Positions 51,067 to 61,544 of a stretch of DNA of 64,000 nt are shown here, one piece after another. The notes under the pieces were generated by a model that was not told the DNA's origin, made no database searches, and worked only from the letters and a program-made list of their open reading frames with translations. Positions within the stretch are counted from its first letter, which is position 1, and the number at the start of each line of letters is the position of its first letter. Position numbers and translations under genes: made by a program. This DNA is from Stutzerimonas urumqiensis (GTDB taxonomy: Bacteria; Pseudomonadota; Gammaproteobacteria; Pseudomonadales; Pseudomonadaceae). The DNA lies in NCBI RefSeq assembly GCF_003640395.1, contig NZ_RBZQ01000005.1:350710-414709 (forward strand). The letters run 5' to 3'.

Positions 51067-52164
51067 ATGAAGCGCCGCGCATTTCTCGGAATCGGCGGCG
51101 TGCTGGCCGCGGCCAGCGCATTCGGCGGCTGGACCCTGACCCATCGTGCCGGCACCGGCCCGCTGCTGCTGTCGGCACGCGACGGCAGCGATGGTCGCCA
51201 TTACGCGGTCGGCTATCGCCTCGATGGCACCCAGGCGTTCGCGACCCCAGTGACCGAGCGCTGCCATGATGTCTACGCCCACCCGGCGTTGCCGCTCGCG
51301 GTATTCGTCGGCCGGCGACCGAGCCGCGAGAGTTACCTTGTCGATACCCGCGATGGCACCCTGCTGCAAACCATCGATTCGCCGCCGGATCGGCACTTCT
51401 ACGGCCACGGGATCTTCGATGCGGGCGGCGAGTGGTTCTACACCACCGAGAACGATACCTCCGAGCCTGGCCGCGGCGTGCTCGGCGTCTACCGCGTCGA
51501 CGGCCGCCAACTGGCTCGCGCCGGCGAGCACAGCACGCACGGCGTTGGGCCGCATCAGTTGCTGTGGATGCCCGACGGCGAGACGTTCGTGATCGCCAAC
51601 GGCGGCATCCGCACCGAAGCCGACAGTCGCGAAAAGATGAACCTCGACGCGATGGAGCCCAGCCTCGTGCTGCTCAAGCGCGATGGAACGCTGGTCAGCA
51701 AGGAGCGGCTGCCCGAGCAGATGAACAGCGTTCGCCATCTCGCCGTCGCGCGGGATGGCACCGTGGTGTCCGGCCAGCAGTACGAAGGCAACCCGCTGGA
51801 CAAGGCGCCGCTGCTGGCGATCAAGCGTCCGGGCCAGGCCTTCCAGCCGTTCCCGCTCGGCGAAGCGCAGCGCCAGATGATGAACCAGTACACCGCCAGC
51901 CTGGCCATCCACGATGACCTGCGGCTGCTGGCCGTCACCGCGCCGCGGGGCAACCGCGTCTTCATGTGGGACCTGGATACCGCCGAGCTGCGCCTGGACG
52001 CGCCGCTGCCCGACTGCGCCGGCGTCGGGGCGGTCGACGAAGGCTTCGTGGTCAGCTCCGGCCAGGGACGCTGCCGCCTCTACGATTGCCGCGGCGAGCG
52101 CATCCTCGCCAGCGCACTGGAGCTGCCTGCGGGCCTGTGGGACAACCACTTGCGCCTGGCCTGA
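51067..52164 (+). CDS. DUF1513 protein, probable exported beta-propeller
   Basis: A 365-residue protein that starts MKRRAFLGIGGVLAAASAFGGWTLTH. Its RR-x-FLG stretch followed by a hydrophobic segment looks like a Tat signal, so it is probably exported folded. The remainder has repeats of short beta-strand units (HYAVGYRLDG, LLAVTAPRGNRVFMWDLDTAE) like a seven-bladed propeller. DUF1513 has no firmly known function, but it is regularly found last in this imelysin / di-haem operon, which suggests a role in periplasmic iron handling. Start codon is three bases after the previous stop. Confidence 0.85.
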   Translation: MKRRAFLGIGGVLAAASAFGGWTLTHRAGTGPLLLSARDGSDGRHYAVGYRLDGTQAFATPVTERCHDVYAHPALPLAVFVGRRPSRESYLVDTRDGTLLQTIDSPPDRHFYGHGIFDAGGEWFYTTENDTSEPGRGVLGVYRVDGRQLARAGEHSTHGVGPHQLLWMPDGETFVIANGGIRTEADSREKMNLDAMEPSLVLLKRDGTLVSKERLPEQMNSVRHLAVARDGTVVSGQQYEGNPLDKAPLLAIKRPGQAFQPFPLGEAQRQMMNQYTASLAIHDDLRLLAVTAPRGNRVFMWDLDTAELRLDAPLPDCAGVGAVDEGFVVSSGQGRCRLYDCRGERILASALELPAGLWDNHLRLA

Positions 52165-52329
52165 CCACCGCGCGGGCGCCTGTTCCGCACGCATTCATCG
52201 CTCGCTCGCACGGCGGCGCCCGGCGGCTTTGACTAACCTCCGGGCGCCGACTAATGTGCACAGCCTGCCCTTCCGACCGGAAGGCAGGCCCCGCCACCAA
52301 GGCTCCTGATTCGACCCAAGGAAAGGTAC

Positions 52330-53511
52330 ATGTTGCGCCGCCGCATGCTGATCATGCTGGGCGCGGTGATCGTCGTCGTCTTGATCCTCGCCGCCTTCAA
52401 ATACAACGCCATTTCCCGCCAGATCGCCCAGTTCCAGGCACCCAAGCCGGCCGTAGCGGTGGAGGCCGCCGAAGCGCGCCTGCAGACATGGCAGTCGCAG
52501 CTGCGCTCGATCGGCACCCTGCGCGCCGTGCAGGGCATCGACCTGACCACCGAGGTCGCCGGCACGGTCAGCGCCGTGTCGTTCCGTTCGGGGCAGAAGG
52601 TCGAGAAGAACCAGCCGCTGATAGTCCTCGACGCGGCCGTCGAGCAGGCCAACCTCGCCACCGCCGAAGCCGAGCTGGGCCTGGCACGCGCCGAGTACGA
52701 GCGCGGCCGCAGTCTGCTAGCCCGCCAGGCGCTGTCGCGCAGCGAATTCGACCGCCTCGAAGCGAGCCTCCAGAAAGCCAGCGCATCGGTCGAGCAGTTG
52801 AAGGCCTCACTGGCAAAGAAACGCATCCTCGCGCCCTTCAGCGGCACCATCGGCCTGCGTCAGGTCGACCTCGGCGACTACCTCAGCGCCGGCACGCCGA
52901 TCGCGACGCTCCAGGACCTCAGCACGCTACAGGTCGATTTTTCGCTGCCCGAACAGCAGGTGCCACAGGTCGCGGTCGGCCAGCCGGTCCGCCTGGAACT
53001 GGCGGCCTACCCCGGCGAGACGTTCGAAGGCACGATCACGGCGATCAACCCGAAGGTCGACATCAGCACACGCAACGTCCAGGTGCGCGCCGAGCTCGAC
53101 AACCCGGACGGACGCCTGCTGCCGGGCATGTTCGCCGATCTGCGGGTGCTGCTGCCGATCGAGGCGCCGCGCGTGGTCGTGCCGGAAACCGCGGTCAGCT
53201 ACAGCCTGTATGGCGATGCGGTATTCGTGGTGGTGGACAAGCCAGCGGCTGCGGCACAGGCCGATGCCGATGCCGATGCCGATGCCGATGCCGAACAGGC
53301 TGCCAGCCCTGCCGCGAGCGACGGCCTTGTGCTCGAACGGCGATTCGTCGAGACCGGCGATCGCCGCGATGGCCTGGTCGTGCTGACCGAAGGCATCGAG
53401 CCAGGTGAGCGCGTGGTGGTGGCCGGGCAGCTCAAGCTGGACAACGGCACACCCGTCACGCTGGCCGAAACCCGCACGCTCGACCCGCGTACGCCCGATA
53501 CGGCCGAGTAA
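52330..53511 (+). CDS. mexV: RND efflux periplasmic adaptor (MexV-like)
   Basis: A 393-residue membrane-fusion protein. One N-terminal membrane anchor (MLIMLGAVIVVVLILAAF) is followed by a lipoyl half (VAGTVSAVSFRSGQKVEKNQPL), a coiled-coil hairpin (ANLATAEAELGLARAEYERG...), the second lipoyl half, a beta-barrel and a C-terminal part. A run of Ala-Asp pairs encoded by hexamer repeats interrupts the region near residues 312-322. It links the pump at 53569-56628 to an outer-membrane channel. The name rests on position beside the imelysin operon, as for mexV in P. aeruginosa; substrates are unproven. Confidence 0.88.
   Translation: MLRRRMLIMLGAVIVVVLILAAFKYNAISRQIAQFQAPKPAVAVEAAEARLQTWQSQLRSIGTLRAVQGIDLTTEVAGTVSAVSFRSGQKVEKNQPLIVLDAAVEQANLATAEAELGLARAEYERGRSLLARQALSRSEFDRLEASLQKASASVEQLKASLAKKRILAPFSGTIGLRQVDLGDYLSAGTPIATLQDLSTLQVDFSLPEQQVPQVAVGQPVRLELAAYPGETFEGTITAINPKVDISTRNVQVRAELDNPDGRLLPGMFADLRVLLPIEAPRVVVPETAVSYSLYGDAVFVVVDKPAAAAQADADADADADAEQAASPAASDGLVLERRFVETGDRRDGLVVLTEGIEPGERVVVAGQLKLDNGTPVTLAETRTLDPRTPDTAE
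53260..53294 (+). repeat. Hexanucleotide microsatellite (GCCGAT) inside the adaptor gene
   Basis: Five perfect GCCGAT units (53260-53289) plus a partial sixth, coding for alternating Ala and Asp. Changes in copy number would add or remove two residues without a frameshift. Confidence 0.9.
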
Positions 53512-53568
53512 CGGCTCATTGCTTCCCGACCGGGGCGACGACGCCCCGGCGAGATAGGAAACAGACTC

Positions 53569-56500
53569 ATGGCACTGACCGATCCTTTCATCCGGCGCCC
53601 CGTGCTGGCGACCGTCGTCAGCCTGCTGATCGTGCTGCTGGGCTTCCAGGCCTTCACCGAACTGAACGTGCGCCAGTATCCGCAGATGGAGAGCGCACTG
53701 ATCACGGTGACGACCGCCTACCCCGGCGCGAATGCCGAGACCATCCAGGGCTATATCACCCAGCCGTTGCAACAGAGCCTCGCGAGCGCCGAGGGCATCG
53801 ACTACATGACCTCGGTGAGCCAGCAGAACGTCTCGCTGATTTCGGTCTATGCCCGCATCGGCGCCGACACCGACCGGCTCTACACCGAGCTGCTCAGCCA
53901 AGCCAACGCGGTCAAGAACCAGTTGCCGGCCAACGCCGAAGACCCGGTGCTGAACAAGCAGGCGGCCGATTCGACGGCGCTGATGTACGTCAGCTTCTAC
54001 AGCGACGAACTCAGCAACCCGCAGATCACCGACTACCTGTCGCGCGTGGTGCAGCCCAAGCTCGCCACCTTGCCGGGCATGGCCGAGGCGGAAATCCTCG
54101 GCAACCAGGTGTTCGCCATGCGCCTGTGGCTCGACCCGCTGAAGATGGCGGCCTACGGTATTTCCGCGGACGACGTGAACGAGGCCGTGCGCGCCTACAA
54201 CTTCCTGTCGGCGGCGGGCGAGATCAAGGGCGAGTACGTAGTGACCGCCATCAATGCGCAGACTGACCTCAAGACGCCCGAAGCCTTCGCCGCGATCCCG
54301 ATCAAGACCGAAGGCACCAGCCGGGTGCTGCTTGGCGACGTCGCACGCATCGAGATGGGCGCCGAGAGCTACGACGCCGTCAGCTCGTTCAATGGCATTC
54401 CGTCCGTCTACATCGGCATCAAGGGCACGCCGAGCGCCAACCCGCTGGACGTGATCGCCGAGGTTCGCAAGGTGATGCCGGAGATCGAGGCGCAGTTGCC
54501 GCCGGCCTTGAAGGCGACGATCGCCTACGACGCCACGCGTTTCATCCAGGCCTCGATCGACGAGGTGGTGAAGACGCTGTTCGAGGCAGTGGCGATCGTC
54601 GTAGTGGTGGTGTTCCTGTTCCTCGGCTCACTGCGTTCGGTGCTGATACCGGTGGTGACCATCCCGCTGTCGATGATCGGCGTGCTGTTCTTCATGCAGG
54701 CGATGGGCTACTCGATCAACCTCCTGACGCTGCTGGCGATGGTGCTGGCGATCGGGTTGGTGGTCGACGACGCCATCGTCGTGGTGGAGAACATTCACCG
54801 TCATATCGAGGAAGGCAAGACCCCGACCCAGGCCGCCCTCGATGGCGCGCGCGAGATCGCCATGCCGGTGGTCTCGATGACCATCACGCTCGCAGCGGTG
54901 TACGCGCCGATCGGCTTTCTCGACGGCCTGACCGGCGCATTGTTCAAGGAGTTCGCGCTCACGCTGGCCGGCGCCGTGATCATCAGCGGAATCGTCGCGC
55001 TGACCCTGTCGCCGATGATGTGTTCGCGCCTGCTGCGCCACGAGGTGAACGAGCATGGCTTGGCGCACCGCCTCGACCAGCTCTTCGACCGTCTGCAGCA
55101 GCGCTATCGCCGCGCCTTGCATGGCACGCTCGACACGCGGCCGGTGGTGGTGGTGTTCGCCCTGATCGTGCTGGCCCTGATCCCGGTGTTCCTGATGTTC
55201 ACCAACAGCGAACTGGCACCGGAAGAGGACCAGGGCATCGTTTTCATGATGGCCAACGCGCCCAAGCCGACCAACCTGGATTACCTGAACGCCTACACCG
55301 ATGAGTTCCTGGAGATCTTCGAGTCGTTCCCGGAGTACTACTCCTCGTTCCAGATCAACGGTTTCGATGGCGTGCAGAGCGGCGTCGGCGGCATGCTGCT
55401 CAAGCCGTGGGACGAGCGCGAGCGCACGCAGATGGAAATACTGCCGCAGGTCCAGGCCAGGCTCGATCAGATTCCCGGGTTGCAGATCTTCGCCTTCAAC
55501 CTGCCCTCGCTGCCGGGCACCGGCGAGGGGTTGCCGTTCCAGTTCGTGATCACCACGGCGAACGACTACGAGTCGCTGCTGCAAGTGACCGAGCGCATTC
55601 GCGAGCAGGCCCAGGCCTCGGGCAAGTTCGCCTTCCTCGACGTCGACCTGGCGTTCGACAAACCGGAGATCGTGGTCGACATCGATCGCGAAAAAGCCGC
55701 GCAGATGGGCGTCTCGATGGAAGACATCGGCACGACCCTGAGCACGCTGCTCGGCGAGAGCGAAATCAATCGCTTCACCGTCGACGGCCGCAGCTACAAG
55801 GTGATCGCCCAGGTCGAGCGGTCGTACCGGGACAATCCCGGCTGGCTCGACAACTACTACGTGCGCAACGAACGCGGCGAGTTGCTGCCCCTGGCCACGC
55901 TCGTCACCGTTCATGACCGTGCCCGGCCTACCCAGCTCAAGCAATTCCAGCAGCTCAATGCCGCGATGATCCAGGGTTTCCCGATCGTCAGCATGGGCGA
56001 TGCGATCGACACGGTGCGCAGCATCGCCGAGGCGGAGGCGCCCCAGGGCTTCACCTTCGACTACGCTGGCGCGTCGCGGCAGTACATCCAGGAGGGCAAC
56101 GCCCTGTTCGCGACCTTCGCACTGGCGCTGGCGATCATCTTCCTGGTGCTCGCCGCGCAGTTCGAGAGCTTCCGCGATCCACTGGTGATTCTGGTCACGG
56201 TGCCGTTGTCCATCGCCGGCGCGCTGGTTCCGCTGTTCCTCGGCTTCTCCAGCATGAACATCTACACGCAGGTAGGACTGGTCACCCTGATCGGCCTGAT
56301 CAGCAAGCACGGCATCCTGATCGTGGAGTTCGCCAACCAGCTGCGTCGCGAGCAGGGGCTGGGTATCCGGCAGGCCATCGAGGAGGCGGCGGCGATTCGG
56401 CTTCGTCCGGTTCTGATGACGACCGCCGCGATGGTGTTCGGCATGGTTCCGTTGTTGCTCGCCAGCGGTGCCGGTGCGGTGAGCCGGTTCGACATCGGCC

Positions 56501-56628
56501 TGGTGATCGCCACCGGCATGTCGGTGGGCACGCTGTTCACCCTCTTCGTACTGCCGACCGTCTACACCTTCGTGGCGCACCGCGACGAGACCGTCGGCAA
56601 AACGAACGAAGTACAGACGCCTGCATGA
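53569..56628 (+). CDS. mexW: RND efflux pump inner-membrane protein (MexW-like)
   Basis: A 1019-residue HAE1-type RND transporter. It begins ALTDPFIRRPVLATVVSLLIVLLGF and has twelve predicted transmembrane helices in two halves, each with a large periplasmic loop. The proton-relay segment LAIGLVVDDAIVVVENIHRHIEE (about residue 395) contains the essential aspartates, and the second half carries GLISKHGILIVEFANQLR. It pairs with the adaptor 57 bases upstream and would use an outer-membrane channel encoded elsewhere (OprM in P. aeruginosa). It exports drugs or other amphiphiles using proton motive force. Confidence 0.92.
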   Translation: MALTDPFIRRPVLATVVSLLIVLLGFQAFTELNVRQYPQMESALITVTTAYPGANAETIQGYITQPLQQSLASAEGIDYMTSVSQQNVSLISVYARIGADTDRLYTELLSQANAVKNQLPANAEDPVLNKQAADSTALMYVSFYSDELSNPQITDYLSRVVQPKLATLPGMAEAEILGNQVFAMRLWLDPLKMAAYGISADDVNEAVRAYNFLSAAGEIKGEYVVTAINAQTDLKTPEAFAAIPIKTEGTSRVLLGDVARIEMGAESYDAVSSFNGIPSVYIGIKGTPSANPLDVIAEVRKVMPEIEAQLPPALKATIAYDATRFIQASIDEVVKTLFEAVAIVVVVVFLFLGSLRSVLIPVVTIPLSMIGVLFFMQAMGYSINLLTLLAMVLAIGLVVDDAIVVVENIHRHIEEGKTPTQAALDGAREIAMPVVSMTITLAAVYAPIGFLDGLTGALFKEFALTLAGAVIISGIVALTLSPMMCSRLLRHEVNEHGLAHRLDQLFDRLQQRYRRALHGTLDTRPVVVVFALIVLALIPVFLMFTNSELAPEEDQGIVFMMANAPKPTNLDYLNAYTDEFLEIFESFPEYYSSFQINGFDGVQSGVGGMLLKPWDERERTQMEILPQVQARLDQIPGLQIFAFNLPSLPGTGEGLPFQFVITTANDYESLLQVTERIREQAQASGKFAFLDVDLAFDKPEIVVDIDREKAAQMGVSMEDIGTTLSTLLGESEINRFTVDGRSYKVIAQVERSYRDNPGWLDNYYVRNERGELLPLATLVTVHDRARPTQLKQFQQLNAAMIQGFPIVSMGDAIDTVRSIAEAEAPQGFTFDYAGASRQYIQEGNALFATFALALAIIFLVLAAQFESFRDPLVILVTVPLSIAGALVPLFLGFSSMNIYTQVGLVTLIGLISKHGILIVEFANQLRREQGLGIRQAIEEAAAIRLRPVLMTTAAMVFGMVPLLLASGAGAVSRFDIGLVIATGMSVGTLFTLFVLPTVYTFVAHRDETVGKTNEVQTPA

Positions 56629-56638
56629 CGCCGAGCGC

Positions 56639-56869
56639 TCAGCCGCGCGAGCCCATCCCCTGCGACAGGCTGTAGATGAACAGCAGCAGGTCTTGATCAG
56701 GACGCACGCTCGCCTCGGGCTGGCGAGCAAGCGGCGGAACGGGGCACAAGGCCATGCCGCTGGACGCGCTGATCACCCCCGCGTCCGGCTCGCTCCATTC
56801 GGCCGCGCAATAGGAGGCAAGACCCAGCGCGCCGATCAGGAAGGCTCCTCGCACGATGTCTAGCTTCAT
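56639..56869 (-). CDS. Small exported hypothetical protein
   Basis: A 76-residue protein. A likely signal peptide (MKLDIVRGAFLIGALGLASYCAA) precedes a short mature part (EWSEPDAGVISASSGMALCPVPPLARQPEASVRPDQDLLLFIYSLSQGMGSRG) with one cysteine. I do not recognise a family. Codon usage is in keeping with the neighbours and the frame is closed by a normal stop. It is convergent with the RND pump gene, 10 bases after that gene's end. It could also be a chance frame. Confidence 0.5.
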   Translation of the reverse strand: MKLDIVRGAFLIGALGLASYCAAEWSEPDAGVISASSGMALCPVPPLARQPEASVRPDQDLLLFIYSLSQGMGSRG

Positions 56870-57013
56870 GTCGCAAGCTCTTGTTTTTGGATGGGTCAGC
56901 TAACCCTAGAGTAGCGTTGGCGGTTACGCCCACAGACCCGACAAACGGTATAGCCGCTTGGCAAACCCGGCAGCCCGCTACCCTGCAGCAGACGCGTTAC
57001 AAACGCATGACCC

Positions 57014-57046
57014 AAAAAAAAGCCCCGCACGACGCGGGGCTTTTTT
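57014..57046 (-). terminator. Terminator after groEL
   Basis: AAAAAAAGCCCCGC / GCGGGGCTTTTTT stem; the A and T runs on both sides allow function in either direction. It closes groESL. Confidence 0.9.
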
Positions 57047-57064
57047 ACGCCAGGAGTGCTGGGC

Positions 57065-58717
<1,653 letters not shown>

Positions 58718-58752
58718 TCAATCCTGAATTATTGAACGGAGATTCCGAAGAA

Positions 58753-59046
58753 TCAGGCCTCGACGACGGCCAGGATTTCGCTCTCGCCCATCACCAGCAG
58801 GTCTTCGCCGTCGACCTTGACGGTGTTGCTGCCGGAGTAAGGGCCGAATACCACCTGATCACCGACCTTCACGGCCAGCGGACGCACTTCGCCATTGTCG
58901 AGCACACGGCCGGTGCCGACGGCTACGACTTCGCCACGATTCGGCTTTTCGGCAGCGGAGCCCGGCAGGACGATGCCGCCTGCGGTCTTGGTTTCTTCTT
59001 CGCTGCGACGAATGACGACGCGGTCATGCAGAGGACGAAGCTTCAT
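58753..59046 (-). CDS. groES: Co-chaperonin GroES
   Basis: A 97-residue lid protein of the GroEL cage. Begins [29 protein letters not shown], with the mobile-loop sequence [12 protein letters not shown], and ends [14 protein letters not shown]. Length and position, directly upstream of groEL, are standard. The ribosome site AGGAGAG precedes the ATG. Confidence 0.98.
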   Translation of the reverse strand: MKLRPLHDRVVIRRSEEETKTAGGIVLPGSAAEKPNRGEVVAVGTGRVLDNGEVRPLAVKVGDQVVFGPYSGSNTVKVDGEDLLVMGESEILAVVEA

Positions 59047-59187
59047 TGTCGATCTCTCCTATTGAGTGGTTACTGGCCGATGCGCCGTGCATCGGCAGGT
59101 TGGCAAAGCCGGCCGGGGCCGGGCGCGATCCGCCAGGCGGACCGCAGAAAACGGACTGTCGGACGACAGCGACCTTTCGGTGTCCGC

Positions 59188-59216
59188 TACATGCGGGCAG
59201 GCCAGAGCATTTCAAG
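59188..59216 (-). promoter_or_regulatory. Sigma32 (heat-shock) promoter of groESL
   Basis: On the minus strand CTTGAA, 13 bases, then CCCGCATGTA; the RpoH consensus is CTTGAA-N13-17-CCCCATnT. It lies about 140 bases upstream of groES. Confidence 0.75.
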
Positions 59217-59290
59217 GGCGTCGAACAAAATTTTTTATCCGGCTCAGGCAGTTTTCCTGACCGTCGGCGCGCTCCGAGCGCCGGCGTCGC

Positions 59291-59328
59291 GCCCAAAAAA
59301 GAACCGGCCGCTCGAAAGCGGCCGGCTT
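59291..59328 (-). terminator. Terminator after fxsA
   Basis: On the minus strand a 9- to 10-pair stem (GCCGGCCGCT / AGCGGCCGG) with a TTCG loop is followed by TTCTTTTTT. It lies between the end of fxsA and the groES promoter. Confidence 0.85.
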
Positions 59329-59345
59329 CTGGGTGAGATGGCGGA

Positions 59346-59822
59346 TCAGCGGTCCTTTCGCTCGTACTCGCCCTCGATCACGTTCGGCCGCTGTATCGGC
59401 GGACGCTCGCCGGCTCGCGGATCGAAGCCCGCGTCATCGCCCTGGGTGTAGATGCCGCCCTGGCGAACGCGGCTTTCCACACGGCGCCGAGCCGCGCCGA
59501 TCAGCCAGCGCCGGGTCGGCGGAAACAACAGGAACAGCGCGGCCAAGTCGCTGAGCAAGCCGGGCAGTATCAGCAATCCGCCGCTGACGGCCATCAGCAA
59601 GCCCTGGAGCATCTCCTGCTCGGGCAGCTCGCCGCGGGCCAGCCGCTCGCGCGCACGCCAGGCCGTGGCGAAGCCGGCAAGGCGCAGCAGCATGACGCCC
59701 GCCAGGCCGCTGAGAACCAGCAACAACAAGGTGGCGAAGACGCCGATCGAGCTGCCGACCTTGATCAGCACCGCCAGCTCGATGGCGGGAAAAAGCAGGA
59801 ACAGAAAAAGAAAAATACGCAT
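59346..59822 (-). CDS. fxsA: FxsA family membrane protein
   Basis: A 158-residue membrane protein with two hydrophobic hairpins (MRIFLFLFLLFPAIELAVLI; GVFATLLLLVLSGLAGVMLL) and a third segment (GLLMAVSGGLLILPGLLSDLAALFLLF). The C-terminus is charged and cytoplasmic. These are the marks of FxsA, which in E. coli lessens exclusion of phage T7 by the F plasmid; its normal job is unclear. The start at 59822 follows AAAGG by 6 bases; a GTG one codon upstream is possible. The fxsA-groESL order is conserved in gammaproteobacteria. Confidence 0.9.
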   Translation of the reverse strand: MRIFLFLFLLFPAIELAVLIKVGSSIGVFATLLLLVLSGLAGVMLLRLAGFATAWRARERLARGELPEQEMLQGLLMAVSGGLLILPGLLSDLAALFLLFPPTRRWLIGAARRRVESRVRQGGIYTQGDDAGFDPRAGERPPIQRPNVIEGEYERKDR

Positions 59823-59940
59823 CACGGACCTTTGACGGAAGAACGGCTTCCGGAAGTCTCAAGGTGGCGGTCGCGAACCGGCTTTTCAAGCAGGACGCTC
59901 GACCCAGCTGTAACGGAATCATGCAGAGCGGCACGACTGT

Positions 59941-60657
59941 TCAGGCACAAGGCCATGACGACGCCTTCGCCAGGGCGACCAGCGCAGCACGGACGGCTCC
60001 CGGGTTGTCGCACGGCGCGGGAAAGGCGAGCCAATGGACGGCGGCGCCGATCCGCAGGTGAAAGCCCTCGCTGTCGATACCGACCATCCGCGCCGGCACA
60101 TGCTGCGGCAGGCCGGCCAGTTGCACGTAGTGGGCGATGGCGGCGGCATGATCGTCGTTCATGTGTTCGATCATCGAGGCTTCGGCCGGACCGGCGAAGG
60201 GATTGGCCAGGGTTATGTCATCGAGCCAGCGGATCTGCCCGAACCCGCCGATGAAGCGCCAGCGCACGGGTGAGAGCACCCAGAAATCGAAGTCATGGAC
60301 CCGGTGGTAATCCTGCGCGTCGGGAAAGTAGCGGTAGTAGCGCTGGGCCGCGGCTTCGATGGCCGCCGGATCGACCAGTTGCCTGGCATCGGCGAGCAGC
60401 GTCAGCCGGCCGGCGGCCTGCACGTCTTCGGCATGCCGCTCGCCGACCAGCAGCGAACAGCGGCCATCGGCCTGCAGATTGTGGGTGTGCTGGGCCAGCC
60501 GACTGATCAGCAGCAGCGGCCGTCCGGCGGCGTCCAGGCAGTAGGGCACGACCGATCCGAACGGATAGCCCGGCAGCGCCTTGGAATGCGTGCCGAGCAC
60601 GCCCTGGTATTCCTTGAGCAATAGGACTCGTGCATCCTTGACCGCCTCTGCGCTCAC
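59941..60657 (-). CDS. HugZ-like pyridoxamine 5'-phosphate oxidase-fold protein
   Basis: A 238-residue split-barrel protein (PNPOx-like) with a C-terminal DUF2470 domain (MIEHMNDDHAAAIAHYVQLAG...). The N-terminal part (LLLKEYQGVLGTHSKALPGYPFGSVVPYCLD) is the FMN/haem-binding barrel. HugZ-type relatives bind or degrade haem; a role in haem use is likely but not shown by sequence. I chose the GTG at 60657 because AAAGGAG lies 7 bases upstream of it; an ATG at 60726 would add 23 residues with no family match. It is divergent from the SDR gene by 80 bases. Confidence 0.85.
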   Translation of the reverse strand: MSAEAVKDARVLLLKEYQGVLGTHSKALPGYPFGSVVPYCLDAAGRPLLLISRLAQHTHNLQADGRCSLLVGERHAEDVQAAGRLTLLADARQLVDPAAIEAAAQRYYRYFPDAQDYHRVHDFDFWVLSPVRWRFIGGFGQIRWLDDITLANPFAGPAEASMIEHMNDDHAAAIAHYVQLAGLPQHVPARMVGIDSEGFHLRIGAAVHWLAFPAPCDNPGAVRAALVALAKASSWPCA

Positions 60658-60737
60658 GCCGTGACTCCTTTTCGTTCGCTGGTCATGGGACGAGAGAACC
60701 GCGTGGCGCTCCCTTTGGTTCGACATGAGGACACGAC

Positions 60738-61496
60738 ATGCAGCTCGAAGACAAGGTCATCATCATCACGGGTGGCGGCCAGGGGTTGGGCCGCGCGATG
60801 GCCGAACACCTGGCCGGCCAGCGGGCACGCCTGGCGCTGGTCGATCTCAACCAGGAGCGGCTGGACGAAGCCGTCGCGGCCTGCGAGGCCGCCGGCGGTC
60901 AGGCACGCGCCTATGTGTGCAACGTGGCGGACGAAGCGCAGGTGGTGAGCACCGTGGCGCAGGTGGCGAGCGACTTCGGCGCGATCCACGGCCTGGTGAA
61001 CAACGCCGGCATCCTGCGTGATGGCCTGCTGCTCAAGGTGCGCGATGGCGAGATCACCAAGCTGAGCCTTCAGCAGTGGCAGTCGGTCATCGACGTCAAC
61101 CTGACCGGGGTCTTCCTGTGCACACGGGAAGTGGCAGCCAAGATGGTCGAGCTGAAGAACGAAGGCGCGATCATCAACATTTCGTCGATTTCGCGTGCCG
61201 GCAACATTGGCCAGACCAACTACTCCGCCGCCAAGGCTGGCGTGGCGGCACTGACCGTGGTGTGGGCACGTGAGCTGGCGCGCTATGGCATTCGGGTCGC
61301 GGGCGTGGCGCCCGGCTTCATCGAGACCGAGATGACCGGCAGCATGAAGCCCGAAGCGCTGGAAAAGATGACGGCGGGCATTCCGCTGCGCCGCATGGGC
61401 CGGCCGCAGGAGATCGCTCACTCGGTGGCCTACCTGCTGGAAAACGACTATTACAGCGGACGCATCCTCGAACTGGACGGCGGCCTGCGCCTGTAA
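60738..61496 (+). CDS. Short-chain dehydrogenase/reductase, FabG-like
   Basis: A 252-residue NAD(P)-dependent oxidoreductase of the SDR family. The nucleotide motif is [15 protein letters not shown] (TGxxxGxG, about residues 10-24). NNAG is at about 90-93 and the catalytic Ser-Tyr-Lys is in INISSISR and YSAAKAG. It ends in [10 protein letters not shown]. FabG-like proteins reduce 3-ketoacyl chains, but many such paralogues have other substrates and the substrate here is unknown. Same neighbours as in P. aeruginosa. Confidence 0.87.
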   Translation: MQLEDKVIIITGGGQGLGRAMAEHLAGQRARLALVDLNQERLDEAVAACEAAGGQARAYVCNVADEAQVVSTVAQVASDFGAIHGLVNNAGILRDGLLLKVRDGEITKLSLQQWQSVIDVNLTGVFLCTREVAAKMVELKNEGAIINISSISRAGNIGQTNYSAAKAGVAALTVVWARELARYGIRVAGVAPGFIETEMTGSMKPEALEKMTAGIPLRRMGRPQEIAHSVAYLLENDYYSGRILELDGGLRL

Positions 61497-61544
61497 GGTC
61501 CGTTCGCGAAGCGGGTCATGAGCCCGCTTCGTGCATCGCCGCGC

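Noticed and set aside
53260..53294. Short direct repeat as a possible CRISPR start
   Set aside because: Units are 6 bases without spacers and lie inside a coding gene.
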